The notes under the pieces are model-generated. The model did not search any database, had not been told where the DNA came from, and saw nothing but the letters and a program-made list of their open reading frames with translations. Shown here piece after piece: positions 1-10,083 of a stretch of DNA of 64,000 nucleotides. Where the stretch lies: contig JALUWO010000017.1 in NCBI GenBank assembly GCA_027019405.1, forward strand, positions 45,808 through 109,807, written 5' to 3'. Within the stretch, counting starts at the first letter, position 1. Each line of letters opens with the position of its first letter. Source of the DNA: Candidatus Altimarinota bacterium (GTDB taxonomy: Bacteria; Patescibacteriota; Gracilibacteria; BD1-5; UBA6164). The position numbers and the translations under genes are program-made.

Positions 1-408
1 AAGTCATCAAATAGTAACAATCAAAGCTTCATAAATATCTTCTGAACTTATTTCTCATGACAATCATAATTTATTTATATAATGATATGCTGAAGCTAAT
101 AATCAATCAGAACCTCAAGGAATTGATACTCCTTTTTCTTGTTTTTCTTCTGTTCTATCATCTATACAATAAGTTGTATTTGGAGATAGTACATCATAAT
201 TATATGAAATAATATGATTTAAAACTTTATCTGGAATTTCTGATCATTCTTTAATTTCTATATCATTTTTATTTTCAATTATTCTTTTATAAAAAACAAT
301 TTTATCAATTTGTTTTTTTGTTAACTCAACATTAGGAGCTAATGGTTCTCTAGAAAAAGGTTTATATGCTTTTAATGAATCAATTTTTCATCATCAATCA
401 ACTTCCAT
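1..408 (-). CDS. Hypothetical protein, N-terminal part (runs off the window)
   Basis: Open minus-strand frame of 136 codons from an ATG whose complement is at 406-408, continuing past the left edge. It has in-frame TGA codons, including a run of three that reads Gly-Gly-Gly just after the start. The visible part is soluble and hydrophilic, with the phrase YCIDDRTEE near residue 80 and a Gly-rich segment GVSIPGGSDGLLASAYHYI about 13 residues later. There is no signal peptide or membrane segment. I do not recognise the family and propose no function; the remainder lies outside the window. The divergent neighbour (an MscS channel) starts 165 bases away across an AT-rich spacer. Confidence 0.7.
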
Positions 409-573
409 ATTTTATTTTTTAAAAATTAATGTTAGATTGTTATAGTACTTTAGTTTTATAAGTCAAATAAATTTTAACACATTTCTTAAATATACACAAA
501 ACAATTTTTTAAAAAATTGAATATTTTATTTTTTATATATAATTATATAAACTATTTTAATAAAAAATAAAAA

Positions 574-1596
574 ATGAGAGATTTTTTAAATAAAATAAAA
601 TTAAAAATTAAAATAATAATATATATAAGTATTATTTTAATTTTACTTTTTTGAATTCTTTATTTTACAACTAGTTATTTTAAACAAATAACAAATGATA
701 CAAAAATTCTACTATCAAAACTAATAGAAATAATAAATTATCCTTTAATTACTTTCTGAACATCAAAAATAAGCATATCAAATATTTTTATTTTCCTTAT
801 TATAATTTATATAGGAATAAAAATAGCCTGATTTTATAAGATTTTTATATACAATATAAGAAAAAAATATAATAATAATTTATCATATTCAAATACAACT
901 TTACTTGCAAATATAGGTTATTATACAATAATAACTATTGTACTTCTAACTTCTGTAAAAGTAATATGAATAGATCTTTCTAGTCTTACTATTATAGCTT
1001 GAGCATTATCAGTATGAATCTGATTCTGATTACAAAATATAGTCTCAAATTTTGTATCAGGTATAATACTTATGTTTGAAAAAAGTATAAAAGTAGGTGA
1101 CTATATTGAATTATCAGATTGAACAAGTTGAACAATTCTTGATATAAAAATGAGATCAGTTACAATAAAAACAAACAACAATATTGATATAATTATACCA
1201 AATCAAAAATTTATAGAAAACAATATTGTAAACTGGACTTTAAATGATAAAAAAGTAAGATTTAAAATTCCTTTTTGAGTAGCTTATTGAACCACAATAA
1301 AAGAAGTTGAAAAAGTTATATTAAACTCATTAGAGCAATCAAATATTCCTCATATGAAAAGTTGAGATTATAAACCATTGATAGTTATGACAAATATGAA
1401 TTCAAGCAGTATAGATTTTGAATTATATGTATGGATAAGATGAGATGAAACAACAAGACCAAATAGAACAAAATCAGATTATTTAAAAATGATTTATACA
1501 AGTCTAAATGAAAATTGAATAAGTATACCTTTTCCTCAAACAGATTTACACATAAAAGATTCTATTCCATTAGAAATAAATATTAACCATAAATAA
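574..1596 (+). CDS. MscS-family small-conductance mechanosensitive channel
   Basis: A 340-residue inner-membrane protein with several N-terminal transmembrane helices. The pore-lining helix leads into the conserved MscS beta domain: LQNIVSNFVSGIILMFEKS, then KVGDYIEL and a TILDIKMRS segment typical of the family. Such channels open under membrane tension and release solutes during hypo-osmotic shock. The helices are interrupted by TGA codons that must be Gly. The stop TAA is 12 bases before miaB, so the two may be co-transcribed. A second, shorter MscS homologue is at 31674-32531. Family assignment is firm; conductance and gating are unknown. Confidence 0.92.
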
Positions 1597-1608
1597 AATA
1601 ATTAAAAA

Positions 1609-3060
1609 ATGAAAAAATATTATATAAAAACATTTTGATGTGCAATGAATCAAGCTGATTCAGAAAAAATAAATATGATTCTACTTCAATCTTGATTTTT
1701 AAAAGTAGCTAATTGGAAAAAAGCTGATTTAGTTGTTTTAAATACATGTTCAGTCAGACAAAAATGAGAAGATAAGGTAGTTGGACTACTTGAAGAAATA
1801 AAAAAATATAGTAAAAAAGAAAACAAAAAAATCATAACAACACTTACTGGTTGTATGATAAGAAAAACTTGAATGAATGAAAAATACTTAGAAAGCTATA
1901 AAAGAGATAGAAAAAATGCAAAACAAATAAATACATTAAAAGAAAGTAATGAAATATATAACAATGATGATAAATTATTCCCAAGACTTTGAGATAAAAT
2001 AGATATAGTATTGAGAATAGAAGATATAAAATATTTTCCTATTATATTAACACATATTTTTAATGAAGCTATCTGAAAAGATTATAGTTTTGATGATTAT
2101 TTAAAACAAAAACAATATAGAGAAAATCCATCAAGTGCTATTATTATAATACAAACTTGATGTGATAATATGTGTAGTTATTGTATAGTACCTCAAACAA
2201 GATGAAGAGAAAAGTCTAGAACTATAGAGGAAATAGTAAATGAAGCAAAACAAGTAGTAAGAAATTGAGCAAAAGAAATTACTCTTGTATGACAAAATGT
2301 AAATTCTTACTGAAAAGAATTTGTAGATAAAAAATTTTGGAATAAAGAAAAAGCAAAATGGAATGATGGATTAGAAAAATCTCCTTTCAGACAATTACTT
2401 GAACAGTTAGACAAAATAGAATGACTTGATAGAATAAGATTCACATCAAGTAATCCACATGATATGACTCAAGACATACTTGATGCTCATTTTGATTTAG
2501 AAAAAACATGTAACTACTTACATTTTGCACTACAATCTGGAAACAATAAGATGTTAAAGCAAATGAACAGAAGACATACTTATGAAGATTTTAAAAAAAT
2601 GGTAAATTATTTAAGAAACAAAGACCCCTATTTCTCAATTTCAACAGATATAATTGTAGGATATTCAAATGAAACAGAAGAAATGTTTGAAGATACAATT
2701 AAAGCATATAAAGAATGTCAATTTGATTTTGTATATAATGCTAGATATTCTGTAAGAAAAGGAACTATAGCAGAAAAAATATATCCAGATAATATTCCTG
2801 AAGAAACTAAAGCTAAAAGATGGCATAAACTTAATGATTTATTACTAGAAAATATACAAACTAGAAATAAGTTAATGTTAAATAAACAAGAAGATATTCT
2901 TGTATCTTGAGAAAAAGATTGATATTTTTATGGTAGAACTAGAAATTTTAAAGAAGTATTTTTTAAAAAAGATGAAAAAATAAAAATTTGAGATTTAGTA
3001 AAAGTAAAAATTACAAATCTAGATAAATATGTATTAAAATGAGAATTAATTAATGACTAA
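1609..3060 (+). CDS. miaB: tRNA-2-methylthio-N6-dimethylallyladenosine synthase MiaB
   Basis: 483 residues, the normal length. MiaB is a radical-SAM methylthiotransferase that adds a methylthio group at C2 of i6A37 in tRNAs reading UNN codons. The N-terminal UPF0004 domain has the three cluster cysteines C11 (TFGCAMNQ), C47 (LNTCSVR) and C82 (LTGCM). The radical-SAM CxxxCxxC is at C185, C189 and C192 (GCDNMCSYC). A C-terminal TRAM-like domain follows (GRTRNFKEVFF...LVKVKI). In-frame TGA codons fall on Gly of the family motifs TFGC and QTGCDNMC. An unrelated small membrane-protein gene follows 8 bases after the stop. Confidence 0.96.
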
Positions 3061-3068
3061 AAATAAGA

Positions 3069-3329
3069 ATGATACTAATAAAAACACTTATAAAAATAAT
3101 TTTATTATACATAATAATTATTTTCATAACACCAAATCTATGACTTTTTTTAGATAAGAAATTAGATATAAAAATAAATAAAAAAATAATAAATATAAGA
3201 AATTCTATTCAAAAAAATATATATTACGAATGGAGTTTATTTAAAAAATGGGCAAATAATCCAACTCCAAAAATGAGAAACAAATTAAATCAAGAAAATA
3301 AAGATATTAAAAATATTGAAAACAACTAA
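3069..3329 (+). CDS. Small single-pass membrane protein, unknown
   Basis: 86 residues starting 8 bases after the miaB stop. An N-terminal hydrophobic helix of about 20 residues (rich in I, L and F, ending TPNLGLF) is followed by a Lys/Asn-rich soluble tail. This suggests one transmembrane span with a basic tail on one side. It contains one TGA read as Gly. I do not recognise a family. The ATG chosen opens the frame with the hydrophobic segment; an ATG 16 bases upstream in another frame gives only a 34-residue peptide without such a feature. Tight packing with miaB and the next micro-gene argues that it is real. Confidence 0.6.
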
Positions 3330-3331
3330 TT

Positions 3332-3409
3332 ATGAATAAAACATTATTATATTCACTTATATTTTTGCCTATAATAATAGCAATAATATATATTATATTT
3401 ATAAAATAA
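3332..3409 (+). CDS. 25-residue hydrophobic peptide
   Basis: Frame of 25 codons (MNKTLLYSLIFLPIIIAIIY and on), almost entirely a single predicted membrane helix. It starts 2 bases after the preceding stop, and its own stop lies in the left arm of the terminator hairpin at 3405-3434. Its position at the end of the miaB transcript and its composition resemble genuine bacterial micro-proteins. A chance frame of this size in AT-rich DNA cannot be excluded. Confidence 0.4.
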   Translation: MNKTLLYSLIFLPIIIAIIYIIFIK

Positions 3410-3438
3410 GACTAGATAATTCTCTAGTCTTATTTTAT
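3405..3438. terminator. Bidirectional intrinsic terminator
   Basis: A perfect 12-bp stem (AATAAGACTAGA / TCTAGTCTTATT) with a 6-base loop, followed by T-rich sequence on both strands. It ends the miaB transcript on the plus strand and the Trm11-like gene on the minus strand, whose stop codon at 3430-3432 lies in the stem. Confidence 0.85.
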
Positions 3439-4611
3439 CTTTAATTTAAAAATTTCTCTTCAAACAAGTTGTTTTTGTCTTTTATATAATAAACTTCATG
3501 ATTTAGTTTCTTTAAAATCAAATTCAGAAGGGAATAAAGGAAGTATATCACAATATTTATTCAATATATCATAAACTTCTTCAAAAAATATATATTTTCA
3601 TTTTACATCCCAAAAAGGAAATGAAATAACTATATTCCCAGAAAATCAAACTTGCTTCAATCAAGAAAAGAATTTTTCATAAAGTTTTGATAAATTCTTT
3701 TTTTGAATATTTATTCTATCAAAATTTATATTTTTTTGAGTCATTACCTCTCATAAAAATCATTCAGAAACAATTGAATCATTTTTATTATTCTTTAAAA
3801 TAGAATTTTCTACTATATCTCTTGCATCAGCCTCAATTATCTCAATATTTAATCAAGAAATTTTAGATTTTAAATTTCAAAGATTAGATTTTGATTCTTG
3901 AATCATTTTAGGATTAAAATCACTACCAAAAAGATTTTTTATTCACATATATGCTCATTCAATTAAAATTGTTCAAAGTCAAACAAAAGGATCATAAAGT
4001 GAAATCAAATTCTTTCAATCATTCCTTGAAAGATTTATCATTATTTGTGAAAGTTTTGGTGGAAGCATTCATATATCCATATCTCTTGATTTTCAATAAT
4101 CTCTAGCTGAATAAGCATCTATATCTTGGACCCAAATAGTTTTTCAAAAATAAAAAATACCTCCTAAATCAATTATATTAAAATCAATTCATCTTTTTAT
4201 TAATTTATTTCATATAATCTGAGCTGATGACAGATTTTTATCATTTTTATTTACAAATCTTGAAGATACATTATTTTGTTTTAAAAATCTTTTAGTATTT
4301 ATCAATATTTTAGACAACTGTAAATTAGTTTCTCAAAACAAATTTATTCAATAATTAAATTTTCAATCAAAACTTTTAGAATAATTTAAAACAGAATCTA
4401 GTATATCATCTAAAGTACTTTTTATATTTAGTTCAAATATTTTAATAGTTCAACCTAAAAAATTAGCTTTTAATAATATTTCTTCTTGATTAAGTCAATC
4501 TAAAACCAAAACACTTTTTTCACTATATATAACTTTTCAATCAGGAAAAACAGATAATATTTCACTTATACTAAGTTTAAATTCTCTTCAAAGTTGGAAT
4601 CAATATAACAT
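3430..4611 (-). CDS. Trm11/UPF0020-like tRNA guanine-N2 methyltransferase
   Basis: 393 residues. The C-terminal half is a Rossmann SAM-methyltransferase: the entry motif SRDMDIGMLPPKLSQIMINL (about 175-194) is the RRP-x-PxKLA signature of the UPF0020/Trm11 group. The SAM-binding loop DPFVGLGTILIEGA is at 207-220, the acidic FGSDFNP follows, and ADARDI is the motif III region. The usual catalytic (D/N)PPY is replaced by a SEGFLGE segment, as I would expect in Trm11-like outgroups. The probable substrate is a tRNA guanosine (such as G10), but the exact site cannot be read from sequence. The gene is followed by the shared terminator. Confidence 0.75.
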
Positions 4612-4684
4612 AACTTTTTTATTTTTTTAATAATTATTTTAATTTATTATATAACTTTTTATAAAAAGCAATAATTTAAATATT

Positions 4685-5617
4685 TTATTTTAATTCTAAA
4701 TCAAAATTAAAATTTATTTTTTCTTCTACAATCTTTATTTCCTCAATAAGTTTTGCATTATTTTTTTCTAATTTTTTAATTAAATTATTTACCAAATCAT
4801 GAGAAACTGATGCTCAAGAACTAATTCAAAGTTTTTTTATTCATTTTAAAAAATTTAAATCTAAATCTTCAAATCTATCAATTAAAATTGATTTTATTCA
4901 ATACTTATCTCATATATTTTTTAATTTATTTGAATTACTAGAATTTTTTGATCAAATCACAATCAATGCATCTATTTTTTTTACTTCAATAAGTTTTTTT
5001 ACTGCATTTTGTCTATTTGTTGTAGCATAACATATATCAGATGTATCTGGTTTTTCTATTTTTTTAAATCTATCAAAAATATATTTTTCCAATTCATCTT
5101 TATCTGAAACTGAAAGAGTAGTTTGAGTAAGTAATACTAATTTTTCATCTTTTAAAGTATTTCTTAATAAATCTACATCTTTTTTATTTTCTACTATAAA
5201 AATATTATTTTTATCCTCTCATAATATTCAAAGAGCTTCTTGGTGTTTTTTTTGTCCTATATAAATTATTTTATATCATTTTTGTAAAAATTTCTTAGCT
5301 TCTGTATGTACTTTAATAACTAAAGGACAACTTGCATCAATATAATTAATTCACTTATCTTTTACTTTTTGTATATATTTTGGACTTACTCAATGAGCAG
5401 AAAAAATCATAATACCATTTTCTGGAATATTCTCTAAATTATCATCAAAAATAACTCCTTTATTCTTATAATAATCAATAATTATTTTATTATGAATTAT
5501 TTCATGATTTACAAAAATAGGAGCTTTATATTTTTCCAAAGCCCCATTTAATATATTAATAGCTCTATTAACTCAAGCACAATATCCTCTTGGACTAGCT
5601 AAATAAATATTTATCAT
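4685..5617 (-). CDS. ispH: 4-hydroxy-3-methylbut-2-enyl diphosphate reductase IspH
   Basis: 310 residues. IspH is the last enzyme of the MEP isoprenoid pathway, reducing HMBPP to IPP and DMAPP with a [4Fe-4S] cluster. The N-terminus MINIYLASPRGYCAGV carries cluster ligand C13. The second ligand is in DASCPLV and the third in DTSDICYATTNRQ. The C-terminal GISSGASVS motif is read through TGA-Gly codons. The gene sits 3 bases downstream of the adk stop on the same strand, so they probably form an operon. The last 60 residues are rich in Lys and Glu and extend slightly beyond the usual end. Confidence 0.93.
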
Positions 5618-5620
5618 AAC

Positions 5621-6235
5621 TTATTTTAAATTTAATTTTTCTATTAATTCTTTAGTTACTCATTCTATACAATTATCTGCATCAATTTTAACCAACTTTC
5701 ATTCTTTTTCATATTCATTAATAGCTGGCATTGTCTTAGTATAAAAGTCATCAATTCTTTGTTTTATTGATTCTTGATTATCATCTTTTCTCACTTCAAG
5801 TTTATCTCAAGTTTTTGGATCATAATTAAAGCTAGATAAAAAAGTTTCTCAAGTTTTTGGATTATATTTTCTACCTAATAATCTTGCTTCTGCTTTTTCT
5901 CTAGATAATTCGAATAAAACTACCTTATAATTTCATAATACTTTGTCTGCTGTAGTTTTATTTCAAGCATTTCTAACAAGACCATCAAAAATAATTTTCT
6001 CTGATTTTGCTTTATTTTCAAGAAAATCTAATAAAATATCTTCAATCATTTCTGGACTAACTTGTTTTCAAGCTTCAATTGTCTCTTTAATAGTTCTTCA
6101 TAAATCACTATCTTCTTTTGCTAAAGTTCTCAAAGCACCTCCTGTTTCAAAAATTTCAAAACCAAAATTTTCTTGTAAAATTTTTCATTGAGTTCATTTA
6201 CCAGAACCTTGAATTCATATAAATAATAATTTCAT
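5621..6235 (-). CDS. adk: Adenylate kinase
   Basis: 204 residues. Adk interconverts ATP + AMP and 2 ADP. The phosphate loop is GIQGSGKGTQ (residues 7-16; a Gln replaces the usual Pro), two of its glycines being TGA. The AMP-binding DGLVRN and the lid segment with GRKYNPKTG and DPKTGDKLEVRKDD are present. The lid has no zinc cysteines, so this is the short non-zinc type of lid. ispH follows immediately. An open plus-strand frame across 5943-6191 is only its antisense shadow. Confidence 0.93.
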
Positions 6236-6254
6236 ACTTTTTTAAAATTTAAAA

Positions 6255-6291
6255 ATAAAATCCACCTAAGTAAAACTAGGAGGATTTTATA
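6255..6291 (-). terminator. Terminator of RNase P RNA
   Basis: Hairpin ATAAAATCC-A-CCTA / TAGG-A-GGATTTTAT with a loop of about 8 bases and one A/A mismatch. On the minus strand it is followed by a T-rich run. It lies 17 bases beyond the 3' end of the RNase P RNA. Confidence 0.7.
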
Positions 6292-6307
6292 AATTTTTAT
6301 AATAATT

Positions 6308-6680
6308 GCAAGAGTAATAAGCCGGATTCTGTATCTAGGTATCAATCTATCTAGGTTATAAATTACTTTATAACTCAAGCTGAGTATACTTTTATAAAAC
6401 AATAGGGGATAATAATTCTATAAAAGTACCATTCCCATTGCACCACATAAGGTTTACCAAGATTCTTACATTGCTGTAAGACTTCATTTGTAGCTATTAA
6501 AATAACACCAAATGACTTTTCACCTTTCACTAAAATTTAGCTAGTATTGTCTCTGTGGCACTATCTGTATTTATATTTTATTTATTAAATATAAACCAAG
6601 GTTGTTATCCTTTATGCTTTCCCCATGGTGTCCAGACTTTCCTCTCCTAGAATAAACTAGCAGTAGATACCTTCTCTTGC
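6308..6680 (-). ncRNA. rnpB: RNase P RNA component
   Basis: The catalytic RNA of RNase P, which matures tRNA 5' ends. On the minus strand the 5' part contains GAGGAAAGTCTGGACACC (near 6640), the universal CRI/P4 strand. The 3' part contains ACAGAATCCGGCTTATTA, the matching P4 strand. The ends pair as P1: GCAAGAG (6674-6680) with CTCTTGC (6308-6314). The span is about 373 nt, a normal bacterial A-type length. A terminator follows on the minus strand. The exact ends are inferred from the P1 pairing. Confidence 0.95.
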
Positions 6681-6722
6681 AAAATAATTATATTGTTTTT
6701 TATTTTTTTGCAACAAAAAAAA

Positions 6723-8330
6723 TTAATCAATTGATTTTATAGTTTTCAATATATTATAAATCTTTTTTTTCTCAAAAAATGAAACAACAGGAATTTCAAT
6801 CTCATCAAAATTTATAAAATCATATTTCTTTTTTAATTTTTTAATAAAATCTTCTTGAGAAATTTCCTTTTTAACTCTAGAATTTTTATTATTTTCTTCA
6901 ATTTTAAATAAATATTTAACAAGTTCTCAAATAAAAAGAGGCATTGTTAAATCATTATATTCTAATCATCTTAACTGCATAAGTTTTTTAGCTTTCAAGA
7001 TATCCTTAAATCAAACTTTTGCCAAAAATAAATCTCTAACTTCAATATTTTTTTCTTCTCAAGATTTAATTTTTTGTAACAAATTAACTATTTTTAAAGC
7101 TCATCTTCAATAAGAAGTATCTTTATGCTGAACTCAAGGCAAAGATAAATCATAATTCCTTTTTAATCTTAAAAATCTTCCAGCATGACCTGTATCAGGA
7201 TGAATTTTATTATTTAAATCTAAAAATCTTTTTAATTCTGTTCAAGTTAAGATTTCTCACATAAAAACTTTTGGAAAATGTTGTGGAACTCAAATTTCTT
7301 CCAATTTTTTTCAATTTAATAAATTTTCCATAACTATTGCAAGTCATTCTTCTTTTTCCAAATTTGCTGCACTTCTAAAGTATCAAATCAATTTTTGATT
7401 ATTCCTAAGATTTACAGTATGAGCTTCAATTTCATGAGAAATTAATTCTAAAATTCTTTTTATAGTTAAAAAATTATATTTTTCATTTTTTGGTATTCAA
7501 AGATGATATTCTCAATCATAAATACTTCATCTTTCTTCTATTTTCACATCTATATCCAATTTTAATAAATCAAAAACATCTTGGAGTATTTGAACATATT
7601 TTTCTCTTGGAATTTTTTTAGATAAAAACTCTTTATTAACATTTTTTTCAATTTTTTCTTCTTTTATTTTAGGAAAATAAGAATAATCTTCTGGTAAATA
7701 CTCTTCTGCTTTATGCAAAAAATTTAAATATTCTTTTTGTTCTATATCTTCTAATTTATCTTTATTTTTTTCATATCTATCTCTTAAAAATTCATAGGCC
7801 AAAATTACTTCTCTAGGATTATTTTTTATTTCTCAATCAAAAATATCTTTTTCTAAAAGTTTTATTTTCTCTATAATTTCTTGTTTTTTTTCTAAATCTA
7901 AATTATTATTTATTCAAGCTTTTTCTAATTCAAATACAAGTCATAATTTAGTAATTTCTAAAATTTTTAAAGCATAATTCAAACTTCAAATCAATAATTC
8001 TGAAATTATCTTTTCTTCTTCTCATTTTTTTTCTACATTATTAATTTCTTTAATATATTTTTTAATTAATTCTTGTTTTTCTAAAACTTTATAATTAGTC
8101 TTCTTACCAAGATTTAATAAAACTTCTTTATTATTTAAATTTATTTCTTCTATTTTTTCTCACAAAAAATCAGAAAACAATGTAATATTAAAATTATTTT
8201 CTCAATGTTTTTTATAACTATAAGTAACTTCAAAAATTTCAGTTAATTCTCAATTATAGATATTTTTGTTAATATCTTCTATTAATAAATCTAAATTATT
8301 TATTTGATTATTCTTTTCAACTAATTTCAT
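6723..8330 (-). CDS. DUF1704 / MATCAP-like zinc carboxypeptidase
   Basis: 535 residues. The C-terminal half matches DUF1704: ISHEIEAHTVN gives the HExxxH zinc motif, and LEKEEGLAIVMENLL supplies the downstream Glu region. Then come a MGEILTGTELKRFL segment, HPDTGHAGRFLRLKRNYDL and a C-terminal helical bundle. In animals this fold is the MATCAP tubulin tyrosine carboxypeptidase; in bacteria the substrate is unknown. The N-terminal 250 residues are Lys/Glu-rich and helical with no membrane segment or signal, so the enzyme is probably cytoplasmic. TGA-Gly codons occur throughout. Family identity is good, biological role unknown. Confidence 0.82.
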
Positions 8331-8592
8331 TTAATATTTTTTATTTAATTTAATATAAATATTTTAGCACTTTTTTTAAAAAAAATCAAATATCAAAACA
8401 ATAATTTTTTTTTATTCAAAAATGTTAAAAACTAAATATTCTTATTTATTACAAAAGAAAACTTAAGTATGTTCACATTTTTTAAACATAAAACCTTGTC
8501 AAGCAAAAAGTTATTTTTGACTATTATTTCAAAACAAATATTATGAAGTCATAACAAAAGAGAATTTTTAAAAAATAAACACAAATTTAAAA
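8331..8592. other. Intergenic region upstream of dnaA
   Basis: Very AT-rich spacer between the divergent DUF1704 gene and dnaA. Near its right end it holds the dnaA promoter described separately. I looked for DnaA boxes (TTATNCACA and close variants) as a sign of the replication origin and found no convincing cluster, so I do not call oriC here. Confidence 0.5.
8517..8544 (+). promoter_or_regulatory. Probable dnaA promoter
   Basis: TTGACT (8517-8522), a 16-base spacer, then TATTAT (8539-8544). This predicts a transcript starting near 8551 with a leader of about 42 bases before the dnaA ATG. Confidence 0.6.
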
Positions 8593-10011
8593 ATGGAAAA
8601 AAACTACAAACTTAAAAATATTTTATTAAATCTAATACCTGAAATCAAAAAACAAGATTTTCTAGTATATTTTAGAAAAATCTCAATTTTAGCTGAAAAT
8701 AATGAAAAAATAACTTTTTGAGTTGTTTCTACTTTTATGAAAAATAATCTTGAAGCAAAATTCTATGATAAAATATTAAGAGCAACTCAAAAAGAAAAAG
8801 AAACTATAGAAAAAATAGAATTCAAAGTTGATAATGAAATAGATAATCCATCAAATTTAAATGTAATTAATTGTGCAACCTTTTTAAAAGAAGCTTGAAA
8901 AAAAGTAAATAAAAAAGATACAAAAAAACAAAGCATAGGCTCTACAATGAAAGAAAAAAATACTATAAATTCAAGATATGATTTTCAAAATTTCATTGTA
9001 TGAGTTGATAATCAATTGGCCTTTTCAGCTTGTGAAGCAGTAGCAAAAAATCCATGAAAATCATATAATCCCTTATATATATATGGTGATGTATGACTTT
9101 GAAAGACACATTTATTACAAGCAACTTGAAATGATATTTACAAAAAATATAAATGAAAAAAAGTTGTCTATACAACAGCTGATAAATTTATAACTGAATA
9201 TATTTCTGCAGTTAAAAAAAGAAAAGTAGAAATGCTAAGACAAAAATTTAGTGATATTGATGTATTAATAATTGATGATGTACAATTTTTAGCAAAAAAA
9301 GAACAAACTCAAAATGAGTTATATAATATTTTCAATTTATTATATGATCAAAATAAACAAATAATAATATCTTGAGATAGAGCACCTAAAGAACTTGAAA
9401 ACCTAGAACCAAGACTTAGAAGTAGATTTGAATGGGGAATAACTGTTGATATAGGTAAACCAGATTTTGAAACTAGACTTGCAATTCTACAAGAAAAAGC
9501 AAGAGAAAGAGAATTTATGGTACCTCAAGATATTGCTGAATTTATTGCTGCAAATGTTACTGAAAATATAAGAGAGCTTGAATGAATATTAAATCAACTT
9601 ATTGCTGAATATGAATTAACAGGAAAAACTCCTGAACTAAATAAAATAGCTGAAAAACTAAAAAAATTAAGCTTTACAACTGATATATTATGAGCAAATA
9701 AAAAAGAAACTGCTAAAATTCAAATAAAATCTTATGAAGATATTATAGATGCTGTTTCAAGACACTTCTGAATTGAGAAAGAATGAATATTATGAGAAAA
9801 TAGAAAAAAAGAATTTATGATACCAAGACAAGTAAGTATGTATTTATTAAAGACAAAAATGAATTATACTTATGAGAGAATTTGAAATATCTTTTCATGA
9901 AGAAATCATGCTGCAGTATTATATAGTTGTAGAAAACTTGAGAAGCTAATCAAAAAAGATAATGTATTATTAAATGAATTAAATATAATAAGAGAAACAA
10001 TTTGATTATAA
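8593..10011 (+). CDS. dnaA: Chromosomal replication initiator DnaA
   Basis: 472 residues. DnaA binds origin boxes and melts the DNA to load the helicase. Domain III begins with NSRYDFQNFIVG, with Walker A GDVGLGKTHL, Walker B DVLIIDDVQF, and sensor regions including RLRSRFEWG (arginine finger area) and NIRELEGILN. Domain IV has the DNA-binding helices: RQVSMYLLK, the signature GRNHAAVLYSCRKL, and a short tail. Domains I-II are weakly conserved. Several motif glycines (GLGKT, GRNH) are TGA codons. A terminator follows directly and the DUF4012 gene starts 72 bases later. Confidence 0.97.
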
Positions 10012-10042
10012 AAAACCCCAATTAATTTGGAGTTTTTTTCTT
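10009..10042 (+). terminator. Terminator after dnaA
   Basis: Hairpin with arms AAAACCCCAA and TTGGAGTTTT (one mismatch) and a 4-6 base loop, followed by a T run. It starts at the dnaA stop codon. Confidence 0.75.
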
Positions 10043-10083
10043 TTTAAATATTATACAAATAAGAATATAAATAAGAATTAAAA

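Noticed and set aside
2464..2910. Separate short radical-SAM protein
   Set aside because: It is the part of miaB between two in-frame TGA codons; with TGA=Gly the whole 483-codon frame is continuous. The same holds for the fragments inside ligA, cydA, thrS, elp3 and others.
3053..3157. Alternative 34-codon frame overlapping the miaB stop
   Set aside because: Polar, Asn-rich peptide without features; the frame 16 bases later gives a longer protein with a membrane helix and good spacing.
8331..8592. Replication origin next to dnaA
   Set aside because: AT-rich, but no cluster of DnaA boxes that I could recognise; adjacency alone is not enough.
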